Shown: in pieces, positions 40,777 to 50,810 of the stretch
Position numbering within the stretch: position 1 is the first letter of the stretch
Layout: every line of letters starts with the position of its first letter
Translations under genes and position numbers: made by a program
Notes under the pieces: generated by a model
The model's database searches: none
Told to the model about the DNA's origin: nothing
What the model saw: the letters and a program-made list of their open reading frames with translations, nothing else
NCBI RefSeq assembly: GCF_021602345.1
Contig: NZ_BQID01000007.1
Coordinates: 124,001 to 188,000 of the forward strand
Source: Pseudomonas pharyngis
Lineage (GTDB): Bacteria > Pseudomonadota > Gammaproteobacteria > Pseudomonadales > Pseudomonadaceae
Length of the DNA stretch: 64,000 nt
Reading direction: 5' to 3'

Positions 40777-43700
40777 TCAGCCGATGATTCGGGTTTTACT
40801 GTCCGCGATCACGTAGGGAGAAGCCACGGCGGTGACATAACCAATCCCCACCGGCACCCCGGTCACGGTCGACACGATCTCGGAAATATCCTTGACTCGC
40901 GACAGCAGCCCCACCGCCGAAACAGATCCGCCAACGCCTGCCACAATTCCCACATACAAGAGAATGGAGCTTCTCCACGCCGAGGCGAGATGGTTCTTGC
41001 CGGCTTTCTCATCTCCCAGACTGTAGGCAACGATGCCCTGGACGATCGAACGTGTGATGCGCACGATGCTGCTCACCAATCCCACCGGCGGGACAAACAG
41101 CGAGACAATATCCACCGCAAGCTCGGTGATCACCATGACCGTGTTCCAGAATCGCTCGGCAGGTGTGGTGGTTTGATAGTCAACGTCGCTGAGCACACGG
41201 GAAATCATGCTGTCGAATTCGAACTTGAAATGGGTCACGGCATAACTGTTGTTCAACGCAGGGACAGGGAGAGTGCCTGAAGCTTTTTGGCAGCGAATGA
41301 CAAAGTTCTGTACGACACCCCTATGTTCGAGCCTGGTCAGTGCAATGACGTGATTTCCCAGGTCGGCGTCCTTGAGCCCCAGTGTCAAGGATTCGAGCGG
41401 GCGGAAACTCAGCCCGTCCGGAGCCTTCGGAATATAGACCAGCAGCTGCAGCCTCCCTGCCACCCGCCGTCCAAACGTATAAGCGCCCTCGATGCGGCGC
41501 CCTTCAAGATTCAGCTCGTAGATACCCTCCTGCGGGGTAGTGCCCGACTTGAACGGTTCCAGTTGATGAGGACGGTCATGATCGAGCCCATCGACCAGTC
41601 CCGTCAGCCAGTTGAACTGCTCGGAGGACAGAGAGCCCTGCATCTTCTGGGTCAATGCGGCCCTGAGCATTTCGTTCTGCTTGAGCTTGCAGAACAGCTT
41701 CGCCTTGAGATCCAGCGACGGACCGTTGGCGAAACGGTCGACCAGATGCCACTCATACATCATGCCCGGCCGCAAACCGATCAACGATTTGACGACCGTC
41801 GCATTCAGATTTCCCAGTGAAGAACCATCCCTGGAGACGAATGCCACCTGATCATCACCAGGCCAAAGCTGCCATTGAATGAAGAGCTGGGTAAGCGTCA
41901 TCCAGTCCTGCCCTTTCACCTTGACATTAACGCGATCAGGATCGATCAAGGGGTGGTTCGGGTCAGAACGACGCAGGTGACTGTTTAACCGTTCCATCAC
42001 CTGGTCTCGCGAATAAGAAACCAGCGTGGGGATATTCAGCTCGTCTTTCGACAGTTCGTAGAGCGCCTTGAAATCCGTGTTCACTCGGGTAAGCATCTCG
42101 CGATCCCCCGACGCCGCATTCCTGTACCAAACGGGCGTGGCCACCTGTTCCTCAGCGATTTCCCAATCGATGATTTCATGGATAGCCCCCATCAGTGGCC
42201 CTTCACCGCGCCCCCGAGTCCACTCGACCAAGGTGACGCGCCCCCACCACCCCGGATGAAACACAGGGCGTGGCTCGACATAAGAGAGCTCGTCTTTCAC
42301 GAAGGCAGCGCGATCCTTGCTGAAAGCCTGAGCGGTCAGGAACTCACGATCACGTGGCTCGAAACCCCAGGAGATGAACTGTCGTTTCAATCCGGTCAGA
42401 TCGGAGAATTCGTACCATTGCTGCCCGGTCGGGGCACCCGGCGCATACAGCACATGTAACTGGAGGTCTGGCGCAGCACCCCTTGCACGAAACGCAATCA
42501 TGTCCTTGAACGGCTTGTAGTCTTGACGAAACGCAACGCCAAACGCTTCGACTCCCGAATCGCCATGCAGATACCGCTGCACCAAATTCTGCCCTTGCGG
42601 GCCGATGTGTTTTTGCAGGACGGCGGCGAAGTGGCTGAGCGCAATTTCCTGCCCCAGGACTTCGCGCATGGCTTCGCGAATCCGCGCCTGTGCGAAACGC
42701 TGATTGCGCTGATTGGCATATTGCACACGCAGATCAAACTGGCGGATGGCGAGTTCGATATTCGAAGCTGTCAGTCGAGGATTGTTGTGAAAGGCTTCGA
42801 GCTTGATCGTGTAGGGAGCCGCCGTGTCATGCACGCCGTACATGAACAACTGAGTCAGGGTTTTACGCTCGACATGTTCAATACGCCGCGTGCCAATGCG
42901 CAAAGAATATTCCACTTTTACCCAGACAGTATCAGGGTCCACTCGCCGGGTATCGCCCGCGCTGATGTGGGTTTCGACGACTCCGCGCACGTAGTCCTGA
43001 AAAGAAGATACCCCTCCCAAGGCCTCATGCAGGTTCACCTGCCCTCTGAGCAGTTCCTTTTCCAGAGAAGCGAATACTTCCTGATGGTTGGCAGTGGCAT
43101 CCTTCAACCATTGCGGCCGGGCGTTTCGTTTCATCAGGGCCAGTAGTCTGGCGACCCGTCCCCTGGCAGCGTCGATGACCGCCTGCTGCTGATGGGCGCT
43201 CTCGACCGAACGCACGAGAGCAGGCCGATCCCCGCCCGGCACCTGTAACCGGCGAAGAAAGTAAGCAACGTCACGCATTTGTTTATCAAGAAGCTGGGCG
43301 GTGAGGGTCTGGAAGATTTCGCCTTGAATGTTCAGGTAACGGATATCCGGAACGCTGCCGACCTGCTCGGCATCTTCCTGTGAAACGCTCCTGAGCAGTT
43401 GTGCCCGGGTTTCTGCATTGCCCAGGCGTTGCTGCAACGTTTGATGCATCAAGGCGGGTGTGCGGAATGTTTCCAGGCCGTTCACGCAAGTGTAGAGGAC
43501 AACCCATTCGTCATCGTCCAGAACCAGTTCGGGGATAGAGCGCCCCGTGAGGTACGTGACAAAGCAGCCGGCCAGCGTTGCGAATCGACCGTTTTCCAGT
43601 TGCAGTGAAATACTGTAGGCCGGAGTCAGGGACGTGCCCCTGATGTAAATTGCATAGCTTTCCTCTACCTCCGGCCTGACGCCTTGCATCTGCACCGTTG

Positions 43701-44226
43701 CGCCAAATTCCTGCCAGAACAGCGCTACATAGACATCCTGCAGCTGAAGACTGCGCGAAGCCAGATCACGCCCCAAGCCGTCCTTCCCCGAAGAAGCCGC
43801 CCAGTATTGCGCCAGCAAAGGCGTGTACTTCTGCGCCAGCGATCCCAGCACATTACCGATCAACGAACCGACGGCTACTACATCCAGCCCGTGAATCCGG
43901 TCTTCTTCATCCGTGGAGTCAGGCCAATCGTAGACGCCGTACAGACTGGCGTCATAGACGGGCGCATTGCCGGACACCAGGCACTGCATGAACACGTCCA
44001 TCAACAACCCGGTCGGTTGTGGATTCGCAATCTCTGGACGCCGGGCGGTAATGTACGTTTTGCTGATATAAATATTCGGTGATAACTGTTGAAGTTCTTT
44101 TAACACCAGATCCTGCAAAAGCGATTTGAACGACGGTAGTGCACCCAGCAAACCTTCCAGGCCGTACCTGAGTTTATTGATTTCACTCAGATGGTTTTCT
44201 GCCGAAAACCTTTCAACTGTATTCAT
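40777..44226 (-). CDS. Large dermonecrotic-toxin-domain (DUF6543-like) protein
   Basis: A protein of 1149 residues with no signal peptide. Two related blocks are visible: residues 368-460 with VDPDTVWVKV...KTLTQLF, and 707-782 with IDPDRVNVKV...MTLTQLF. Both are preceded by a helical segment and followed by a beta-rich part, the pattern I associate with Pseudomonas 'dermonecrotic toxin domain' proteins. Near the C-terminus hydrophobic helices (about 1026-1072 and 1088-1140) could cross a membrane. Many relatives are longer, so this may be a short form. Probably a toxin delivered to other cells; no delivery system or immunity gene is seen next to it. Good ribosome site (CGGAG). Confidence 0.7.
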   Translation of the reverse strand: MNTVERFSAENHLSEINKLRYGLEGLLGALPSFKSLLQDLVLKELQQLSPNIYISKTYITARRPEIANPQPTGLLMDVFMQCLVSGNAPVYDASLYGVYDWPDSTDEEDRIHGLDVVAVGSLIGNVLGSLAQKYTPLLAQYWAASSGKDGLGRDLASRSLQLQDVYVALFWQEFGATVQMQGVRPEVEESYAIYIRGTSLTPAYSISLQLENGRFATLAGCFVTYLTGRSIPELVLDDDEWVVLYTCVNGLETFRTPALMHQTLQQRLGNAETRAQLLRSVSQEDAEQVGSVPDIRYLNIQGEIFQTLTAQLLDKQMRDVAYFLRRLQVPGGDRPALVRSVESAHQQQAVIDAARGRVARLLALMKRNARPQWLKDATANHQEVFASLEKELLRGQVNLHEALGGVSSFQDYVRGVVETHISAGDTRRVDPDTVWVKVEYSLRIGTRRIEHVERKTLTQLFMYGVHDTAAPYTIKLEAFHNNPRLTASNIELAIRQFDLRVQYANQRNQRFAQARIREAMREVLGQEIALSHFAAVLQKHIGPQGQNLVQRYLHGDSGVEAFGVAFRQDYKPFKDMIAFRARGAAPDLQLHVLYAPGAPTGQQWYEFSDLTGLKRQFISWGFEPRDREFLTAQAFSKDRAAFVKDELSYVEPRPVFHPGWWGRVTLVEWTRGRGEGPLMGAIHEIIDWEIAEEQVATPVWYRNAASGDREMLTRVNTDFKALYELSKDELNIPTLVSYSRDQVMERLNSHLRRSDPNHPLIDPDRVNVKVKGQDWMTLTQLFIQWQLWPGDDQVAFVSRDGSSLGNLNATVVKSLIGLRPGMMYEWHLVDRFANGPSLDLKAKLFCKLKQNEMLRAALTQKMQGSLSSEQFNWLTGLVDGLDHDRPHQLEPFKSGTTPQEGIYELNLEGRRIEGAYTFGRRVAGRLQLLVYIPKAPDGLSFRPLESLTLGLKDADLGNHVIALTRLEHRGVVQNFVIRCQKASGTLPVPALNNSYAVTHFKFEFDSMISRVLSDVDYQTTTPAERFWNTVMVITELAVDIVSLFVPPVGLVSSIVRITRSIVQGIVAYSLGDEKAGKNHLASAWRSSILLYVGIVAGVGGSVSAVGLLSRVKDISEIVSTVTGVPVGIGYVTAVASPYVIADSKTRIIG

Positions 44227-44387
44227 GATAAAACTCCGTTATTACACAGGATAACCAGACGACAAAACATCGTCCAAGCAGTGCAAACAACTTAACCGGA
44301 GCAAAACCAATAAAAAACCCACTGTCCATTGCAAGACATTTAAAAGGACCAGACTTAAAAAAAAACAACATACTTATTAACTGACAA

Positions 44388-46934
44388 TTAACAACACAAA
44401 CCCAGAACTCTCGCGCGCGCCACGGCATGCGTCCGGCGTTCAACGCCCAACTTTGCATGAATTCGCCGGACATGAGTTTTAACGGTATGCAATGAGATGA
44501 ACAACTTGTCCGCTATTTGTTGATTGGAACTTCCCGCCGCAATCAACCCCAACACTTGCGATTCTCTCAGGCTCAATGAACTTTCATTGTCACCGCCATC
44601 AAGAAACGGATGTTCGGGTGATGACCCGGGGCGAATATCCGAAGCGGCTTCGTCAAATTTCATGACCAGACGCTGCAAGTTGAACTGGCAGGCCAACTTG
44701 CGCCCCCTGTCGAAATACTGTCGGGCAGAATCCCGATCATTGAGGATCGATGCCACCTCGCTCATTGCCAGCCACTGCTCGGCTTCCAGAACGATCATCC
44801 GGCAAGACTGAGCCTGCTCGAGCAGGGACTGCAGCCGCGCCACCGGCTGGTGCGCCTGCTTCAAGCGGGTCTCTGCCAGAATCAGCAAATACTCGATACG
44901 CGGGATCAGCTCCAGCGTCGCCGGCGGCGCCTGCCGTCCACGCGGGCCACGATAGTGCCTGAGCACTCGACTCAACGCTTCACGAGCCAGTTCGGGTCGT
45001 CCCTGTTGCAACCAGAACTCACTGCTGACCTGCAACAGAACACCGCGATAAACCGTTTCTGGAATTTGCCGCTGCTGCATCAACCGTTCGGCATCGCGCA
45101 GGTGCATGAATGCTTGCGAATAATCACTCTGATCAGCGGCCAGTTGCGCCTGACCGAGAAAGCCGTACAGCACGCGCTTGTCAAAGCTGCGCAGGCAGTC
45201 GTCGAGCCCCTGCTGAAAGAGTTCGGCAGCCCGCATTGATTGACCCATGCTCAGCGCCAGTCGCCCCCGACGCAAGGCGATACGGCCCAACAGCGGCGTC
45301 GGTCGCTCGACGGAGGACGCGAGCATTGCACAAAGATTGGCCAGCAACTCTTCGGCGCGAGCCAACGCGCCCCGTTGCTCCAGCAGTTGGGCGTGATCGA
45401 GTTCCAGCAACGCTTCGAACAGCAATGAGCCTTCCGCCCGGGCCAGGCACAGCGCTTCACGATTTATCGAATGAGCCAGTTCCAGCTCACCACACAGCAA
45501 CGCTTGCTGAGTGCGGCCCGACAGGCATAACAGACGCGCCGTCCAGGCCTGCGGTGACAAGTCGTTCAAGGCTTGCTCGAAATGTTCGCGCGCCTCGTCC
45601 ATGCGCCCTTGCAAGTGCAACAACCACCCTTGCTGGGCCTGCCATCGGGCGATCAACTGGCGCTGCTCATCCGCCGACCGTGGCGGCAGGAAGCGGGACA
45701 GTTGCGCGATGCACTCACCGGCCTGTTCGAAACGCCCGGCGAACAGCAGCGCCGCCGTGATCAACCCGACCAGTTGCGCAGACCCCACTAACAGTTCCTC
45801 GCCGCGTTGCTCGTAAAGACGCAACAACAGCACGACCGTCTGCTCCTCGAACAGTTGCTCGAAACTGAAGTGCTGCAACAGGCTCACCGCGACTTCGTAC
45901 TCTTCAGCCAGCAGCGCCTGTTCAAAGGCGCATTTCCAATGGCGTCCGGCGGTGAACCACTGACAGGCCCGGCGATGCCAGGAACGCCCGGCAGGCCACG
46001 GCTCGCTGCGCATCAGGCGCGACAGCGGGGAACAGACTTGCAACCATTCAGACGAGGCCCGCCAGGGTTCGATAAAGCATCCCAGCGTTTGCAGATCGCG
46101 CATCCATTGCGCCCCTTCGCCGGCGCCGAACAAGTGGTCGCACAGGCTGGCATTGAACCGCGGCAAATGCGCCAGCACTCTCCAGGCCTCGGCCAGTTCC
46201 GGACTCAGACCGCTGAACAGTTCGTGTTGCAGGTAGTCCAGCAAGGTGTCCATGCGTTGCTGCGGCAAAGTCTTTTGCGACCAGTCGCATTTTTGCATCA
46301 ACAACATCCGCACCCCGGCGCACCAACCGCCGCTGCGCCGAAAGATGCGTCCGGCCACGCTATCGGCCTGGGCCGGGGACAAGTGGCGCAACACCTGTGC
46401 GATCTCGTCACGGGTCAGCGCCAACGCCGCGGCTTCACATTCGTACAACGCATCATCGAGCAGCAGGCGCGGCCAGTTGCAGGGCGGACGCCTCCGAGTA
46501 CCGATCCACCACGTCAGGGCCGGGCTGCTGACCGCCAGCATTCGGTCGAGAAATGCATCCAGCGCAGGCTCCGGGTATCGGCAGTAATCGTCGAGCAATA
46601 CCCAGGTCGACGAAGTCCGTCGCGACAGTTCATGCAGCAGTGACGTTTCGTCCGATGCGGCCAGCCCCATAGCGTGTGCAAGCCGCTCGCAAAACTCGCC
46701 AGTGCCAAGGGACGCGCCTGCCAGCGGCAACCAGCACACGGTGCAATTGACCGGCGCCTGCAGCAGGCATTCGGTGAGCAGCGCGGTCTTGCCGCTGCCG
46801 GCTGGCGCACAGATCAGTTTGACCCGCGCCGCTGACTCGAGCAGAGCCGCGCAAAGGCGAGGCCGCGCAAGGTGATGGGAAGACAGTCTCGGGAGAAAAT
46901 CCGCTCGATCCGGAGCGTGGGTCATGGCGGTCAT
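44388..46934 (-). CDS. MalT-type LuxR-family regulator
   Basis: A protein of 848 residues. An N-terminal STAND-type ATPase has Walker [14 protein letters not shown] near residues 41-53 and a Walker B-like WVLLDDY. A long TPR-like helical region (about 340-730) is followed by a C-terminal LuxR HTH (about 783-845: [43 protein letters not shown]). Such regulators bind an inducer and ATP and activate nearby genes. It lies 161 bases upstream of the 1149-residue toxin-like gene on the same strand and downstream of the DUF1302/DUF1329 pair, either of which may be its target. Confidence 0.85.
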   Translation of the reverse strand: MTAMTHAPDRADFLPRLSSHHLARPRLCAALLESAARVKLICAPAGSGKTALLTECLLQAPVNCTVCWLPLAGASLGTGEFCERLAHAMGLAASDETSLLHELSRRTSSTWVLLDDYCRYPEPALDAFLDRMLAVSSPALTWWIGTRRRPPCNWPRLLLDDALYECEAAALALTRDEIAQVLRHLSPAQADSVAGRIFRRSGGWCAGVRMLLMQKCDWSQKTLPQQRMDTLLDYLQHELFSGLSPELAEAWRVLAHLPRFNASLCDHLFGAGEGAQWMRDLQTLGCFIEPWRASSEWLQVCSPLSRLMRSEPWPAGRSWHRRACQWFTAGRHWKCAFEQALLAEEYEVAVSLLQHFSFEQLFEEQTVVLLLRLYEQRGEELLVGSAQLVGLITAALLFAGRFEQAGECIAQLSRFLPPRSADEQRQLIARWQAQQGWLLHLQGRMDEAREHFEQALNDLSPQAWTARLLCLSGRTQQALLCGELELAHSINREALCLARAEGSLLFEALLELDHAQLLEQRGALARAEELLANLCAMLASSVERPTPLLGRIALRRGRLALSMGQSMRAAELFQQGLDDCLRSFDKRVLYGFLGQAQLAADQSDYSQAFMHLRDAERLMQQRQIPETVYRGVLLQVSSEFWLQQGRPELAREALSRVLRHYRGPRGRQAPPATLELIPRIEYLLILAETRLKQAHQPVARLQSLLEQAQSCRMIVLEAEQWLAMSEVASILNDRDSARQYFDRGRKLACQFNLQRLVMKFDEAASDIRPGSSPEHPFLDGGDNESSLSLRESQVLGLIAAGSSNQQIADKLFISLHTVKTHVRRIHAKLGVERRTHAVARARVLGLCC

Positions 46935-47021
46935 CGGATACGCCTTTTTATCGTTGTGCGCTCACCCTAGCCCTCTCCCTGCTGCTTGTTGACGAGTATT
47001 CAGTACGCTGATTGGCGCCCA

Positions 47022-47049
47022 TAAAAAAGGCGACCGTGCGGTCGCCTTT
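47022..47049 (-). terminator. Terminator after the DUF1329 gene
   Basis: AAAAGGCGACC-gtgc-GGTCGCCTTTT; on the minus strand the stem ends in a run of six T. It lies 25 bases after the DUF1329 stop. Confidence 0.88.
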
Positions 47050-47073
47050 TGCCTTGCCAATGTATCGAAACCG

Positions 47074-48441
47074 TTACCGTACGCCCTCGGCGCGCAAGGC
47101 CGACGGGGTATAGTCGGCAGCCTTGGCTTCGAAGCCGAATTCGAAGCTGTGCTTCTCTTCGTTCTTCATCCCCAGGGCAATGTAGCGGCCGGCGATGATG
47201 TCGTAGAGCGCTTCGAGGGTGTAGGCCTGGGCCTGGTGATCGTAGTAGTACTGAGCATGTCCCTCGGCCACTCGCCACAGCTGTCCGCGACCGTCGTAAT
47301 GATCGGCCAGCGCCACTTGCCAGCTGTCCTCGTCGATGTACATGTGGCGTTTGGCGTAGATGTGCCGCTCGTTCGGTTTCACCGTACCGACCACTTCCCA
47401 GACCCGATGCAGCTCATAACGCGTCAGGTCCTGGTTGATGTGCCCGGCCTTGACGATGTCGTCGTACTTGAGGCTCGGCGAGTCGAGCTTGTAGCTGTTG
47501 TACGGAATGTACATTTCCTTCTTGCCGATCAGTTTCCAGTCGTAGCGGTCCGGCGCGCCGGAGAACATGTCGAAGTTGTCCGACGTGCGCAGGCCGTCGG
47601 CAGCGGTGCCCGGACCGTCATAGGCAACCTGCGGCGCACGGCGCACCCGGCGCTGACCGGCGTTGTAGATCCACGCCAGACGCGGTTCCTTCACCTGATC
47701 GAGAGTCTCGTGCACCAGCAGCACGTTACCGGCCAGACGCGCCGGAGCCGTCACCGACTGCTTGAAGAAAGTCAGGACGTTGGCGGCTTTTTCCGGATCG
47801 AGATCCTTCATCAGTTGCGGCACGGCGATCTCTTCGTCGAAGCGGATCGGCGTGTAGCTGCCGTTGGTTTGCGGCGTCACCTGCGTGATGATCCGCCGCA
47901 GGTTGCCGCCGTGATAACGGGTGATGTGGTTCCACAACACCTCGACGCCATTTTTGGGAATGGGGAACGCGTAGTAGCGGTTACCGGTGAAATTGGCCAG
48001 GCCGTTGCCGTCGTTGATGCTGGTGACGTTGAGCGCGCTGCGTTTGGCCGACTCGTAGATTTCCGGCGGTGCGGCCACGGTGCGATGGGTCGGGTAGACC
48101 GGGATCCTGTAGGTTTCGGGGTAGCGCTTGAACATCGCCACCTGGCCGTCGGACAGCTTGTCCTTGTACTTGTCGACGTTGGCGGCAGTAATCGTGAACA
48201 ACGGTTTTTCGCTGGCAAACGGGTCAGCCAGAAAGCCCTTGCTGTCGACTGCTCCGGCGTTTTTCGGGATACCGCCGGTCCAGGCCGGAATCGAGCCGTC
48301 GGCGTTGCCGGCCTTCTCGGCGCCCAGCGGCGTCAGGCTGGTGCCGAGCTTGTTGGCTTCCTCCGGCGACACCGCCGCGATCACATTGGCGGCCAACAGG
48401 CTCAGGGCCAGGACACCGCATTGCAGAATCATCTTGCGCAT
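47074..48441 (-). CDS. DUF1329 envelope protein
   Basis: A protein of 455 residues with a signal peptide (cut near A-I-A-A, about residue 23) and a mature beta-rich domain. It has PEEANKLGTSLTPLGAEKAGNADGSIPAWTGG, DGQVAMFKRYPETYRIPVYPTHRT and HRVWEVVGTVKPNERHIYAKRHMYIDEDSW, typical of DUF1329. The fold resembles LolB-like lipid-binding proteins, and the gene is nearly always beside DUF1302. The ATG at 48441 is chosen because AAGG lies 9 bases before it; an ATG at 48450 touches the ribosome site. Role unknown; lipid or hydrophobic-substrate handling is suggested. Confidence 0.85.
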   Translation of the reverse strand: MRKMILQCGVLALSLLAANVIAAVSPEEANKLGTSLTPLGAEKAGNADGSIPAWTGGIPKNAGAVDSKGFLADPFASEKPLFTITAANVDKYKDKLSDGQVAMFKRYPETYRIPVYPTHRTVAAPPEIYESAKRSALNVTSINDGNGLANFTGNRYYAFPIPKNGVEVLWNHITRYHGGNLRRIITQVTPQTNGSYTPIRFDEEIAVPQLMKDLDPEKAANVLTFFKQSVTAPARLAGNVLLVHETLDQVKEPRLAWIYNAGQRRVRRAPQVAYDGPGTAADGLRTSDNFDMFSGAPDRYDWKLIGKKEMYIPYNSYKLDSPSLKYDDIVKAGHINQDLTRYELHRVWEVVGTVKPNERHIYAKRHMYIDEDSWQVALADHYDGRGQLWRVAEGHAQYYYDHQAQAYTLEALYDIIAGRYIALGMKNEEKHSFEFGFEAKAADYTPSALRAEGVR

Positions 48442-48464
48442 TGCATTCATCCTTCTCGGGCAGA

Positions 48465-50258
48465 TCAGAAGTTCACACCGAAGCTCAGGGCCACGAAGTC
48501 ACGGTCTTCGAGGGTGTTGTAGTCACCACCGAAAAAGTCGGTGTAACTGAGGCTCGCGGTATAGGTGTTGCGGTAGTCGGCATCGACACCGACGCTGACA
48601 GCCTTGGCGCCTTCGTTGAACAGGCCGTTAGGGCCATAACCGGCGACGTCGTGGGACCAGGACAGGTTGGGCTTGAGGTTGATCCCGCCGATCACGTTGG
48701 CGTAATCGAGGATCGCCCGGGCGCGATAGCCCCAGGAGGTGGAGGTGACGAAACCGTCGGTGTCGCCGCCGAAACCATACTGGCCGTACACCGAGTCGCG
48801 GCCGTAACGCAGCTTGCTGCGCGACTCCAGTCCGCCGACCCGCACCACGGCGGCCTCGCCCACCAGGGTCAGGCGCTCAGCGCCCCAGACCTGATCGAAA
48901 AAGTGCGTCAGCGTGCTCTGGATCTGCGTCACTTCCTTGCGTCGGTAGCCCTTGTTGTCGGCCCCCGGCGAGGTAACCAGCGGCGACGCCGTACCGCCGG
49001 CAATCGGATTGACCAGCGCCAGGGTCAGGTCGTTGGTGTTGACCTGCACCGGCGCATTGGGCCGATAGCTGATCTCGCCGGTCCAGGCGGTGCCGGTCGG
49101 CAACGTGGTGGAGAAACTCGCGCCGTACAGGCGAATGTCTTCCGGGTATTCGAGGTAGTACTGGCCGCGCCCGAGCATCACGCTTTGCGCCAGTCCCGAA
49201 CCGCTGCCGGGGGCCAGGCGGTTGGCGATCCCGACCATGCCCGGCAGCGCCGCGAGGGTCGACAGACCGGCGGTACTGGTGCCGACGGTCGGCGTGCGGC
49301 TGTGGTAGTTCATGAAGTAAAGGCCGTACTCGGTGTCGTCGCCGAGCCAGCGCAACGCCGTGCCCCATTGCCCGGAATCCCGCGCATCGCGATCGCCGCC
49401 ACGGGGCACGATCACGCCTTCGCGGGTCACCTGAATCGGCTGGCCGAAGGCTGCCGCCAGCGGTGCCAACGGGGCGATCGCCGGGCTGCCGACGGTGTAG
49501 CCGTTGTTGCAACCGTCCGCCGCCACGTCGACACCGAAGAAGGTGCCGCAGTTGTCGAGGACGGTCTGATCCCATTCCAGTTGATAGAAGCCCTCGACCG
49601 TCAGTTGGTCGGTGAGCCCCTGAGAGGCGAACAGCATGTTCACCGGAATCAGCCCCTCCTTGATCTCCGCACCCGGCCGGCGGAACGCCGAGACGTCGAT
49701 CGGGTTGATGCTGTTGATCGAGTTGCCGATGAAAGTACTTTCGCCCCAGCTCACCACCTGTTTGCCGGCGCGCACGGTGCCCGGCAGGTCGGCGATGGAA
49801 TAGTTGTGATAGACGAAGGCGTCGAGGATCTGCGCGCCGGAAGACTTCGCGCCTTCCTTGCGTCCCTTGTCGCTGATCGGTTTGAACTCGCGGTCTTCGT
49901 CCTTGAGTTCGAAGTCGTACCAGTACTTGCCGCGCACGAACACACCGGTGTCGCCGTACTTCAGTTCGAGGTCATGGATGCCCTTGAAGATCTTGGAAAA
50001 GGTCTCGCCTTTCTTGAAGTTCAAACGCCCGTCATCACCGGTGGAAGACTGGCCGGTTCCGCCGTTGACCGTACCGACCAGCGACTTGTCGGCATCGCGC
50101 ATGCCCCAGCTCGCACCGACCGACAGCGACGAATCGAAGGTGCCTTCGATTTCCCCGATATTGAAAGCGACCGCGTGCGCCTGGGCACAGCAACCCAAGG
50201 CCACCGCAGCGGCAAGCGCCTGCGGCGTGAAGATGGCGCGCATTGTTGTTTTTGTCAT
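48465..50258 (-). CDS. DUF1302 outer-membrane protein
   Basis: A protein of 597 residues with a signal peptide (cut near AQAHA, about residue 28). The mature part is rich in amphipathic strands and ends in an aromatic residue (SFGVNF), as expected of a barrel; VAFNIGEIEGTFDSSLSVGASWGMRD and GKQVVSWGESTFIGNSIN are family hallmarks. Presumed outer-membrane channel paired with DUF1329 downstream. The start at 50258 has GGGGA about 9 bases before it. Codons 3-6 hold an A-rich motif that may bind Hfq/Crc. Confidence 0.87.
   Translation of the reverse strand: MTKTTMRAIFTPQALAAAVALGCCAQAHAVAFNIGEIEGTFDSSLSVGASWGMRDADKSLVGTVNGGTGQSSTGDDGRLNFKKGETFSKIFKGIHDLELKYGDTGVFVRGKYWYDFELKDEDREFKPISDKGRKEGAKSSGAQILDAFVYHNYSIADLPGTVRAGKQVVSWGESTFIGNSINSINPIDVSAFRRPGAEIKEGLIPVNMLFASQGLTDQLTVEGFYQLEWDQTVLDNCGTFFGVDVAADGCNNGYTVGSPAIAPLAPLAAAFGQPIQVTREGVIVPRGGDRDARDSGQWGTALRWLGDDTEYGLYFMNYHSRTPTVGTSTAGLSTLAALPGMVGIANRLAPGSGSGLAQSVMLGRGQYYLEYPEDIRLYGASFSTTLPTGTAWTGEISYRPNAPVQVNTNDLTLALVNPIAGGTASPLVTSPGADNKGYRRKEVTQIQSTLTHFFDQVWGAERLTLVGEAAVVRVGGLESRSKLRYGRDSVYGQYGFGGDTDGFVTSTSWGYRARAILDYANVIGGINLKPNLSWSHDVAGYGPNGLFNEGAKAVSVGVDADYRNTYTASLSYTDFFGGDYNTLEDRDFVALSFGVNF
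50243..50253 (-). promoter_or_regulatory. Candidate Hfq/Crc motif at the start of the DUF1302 gene
   Basis: On the minus strand AAAAACAACAA fits AAnAAnAAnAA and covers codons 3-6. Binding there would block translation initiation. Confidence 0.5.
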
Positions 50259-50450
50259 GCGTCTTCCCCGGTGAGTGACAGAAGGCCCCACCCTACTGCC
50301 GCGCCACGGCGAGGATAAGCGCACCAAGGAGGTATTCGCGCTGTCGCTCGAAAGGATGAATCCCAGCCTGCGACAAGGCTTTGCGCCCGCCATGAACAGG
50401 CTGGATGGACCACTATCAATGCAACGGATAATGACCAGGCCAGTGCGCGC

Positions 50451-50475
50451 CACTGTTACATGCCCCGTAACAGTG
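50451..50475. promoter_or_regulatory. Inverted repeat, candidate operator
   Basis: CACTGTTAC-atgcccc-GTAACAGTG, perfect 9-bp arms 193 bases upstream of the DUF1302 start. It could be the site of the MalT-type regulator or another factor controlling the DUF1302/DUF1329 operon. Confidence 0.45.
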
Positions 50476-50672
50476 CATGTCCGGAATCGCTATTTTTCCC
50501 TGAAGCGCCAGCCCTTATTCTGTGCGGGCTTTCACGGCAGACCGCCAGCAAGCACAAAGTCCGCGACCGAGTCGTCGGCAATCGATTTCTGATGGACCGA
50601 AGCGTTTTTCGATCCCTCGCCCCGGTGTTCACTGACGTTGATTTGTAGCTCCTTGATCCAACGTCTTACCTT

Positions 50673-50700
50673 GGCCGCTGCGTTTGCAGCGGCCTTTTTT
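50673..50700 (+). terminator. Stand-alone intrinsic terminator, possible end of a small RNA
   Basis: GGCCGCTGC-gttt-GCAGCGGCC followed by TTTTTT. No plus-strand gene ends upstream within this region, so it probably ends a small RNA starting somewhere in 50480-50620, or stops read-through toward the bacteriocin gene. Confidence 0.8.
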
Positions 50701-50775
50701 ATGGGCGCTTTTTGACCCCGATAAATGATTGCGTGGCGCTCGCGCTGCTCTGAAGTGCCGTTTCCCTTTTCAGCG

Positions 50776-50810
50776 CAGGAAAGTTCTTTTAATACGTAAG
50801 AAGTTTCCTG
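50776..50810. repeat. 13-bp-arm inverted repeat upstream of the bacteriocin
   Basis: CAGGAAAGTTCTT (50776-50788) and AAGAAGTTTCCTG (50798-50810) pair at 12 of 13 positions across a 9-nt loop, without a T-tract. Likely a regulatory site or leader hairpin. Confidence 0.5.

Noticed and set aside
48441-50318. A 625-codon open frame antisense to DUF1302
   Set aside because: Same reasoning: complete overlap with a secreted barrel gene, low-information composition, no upstream ribosome site.
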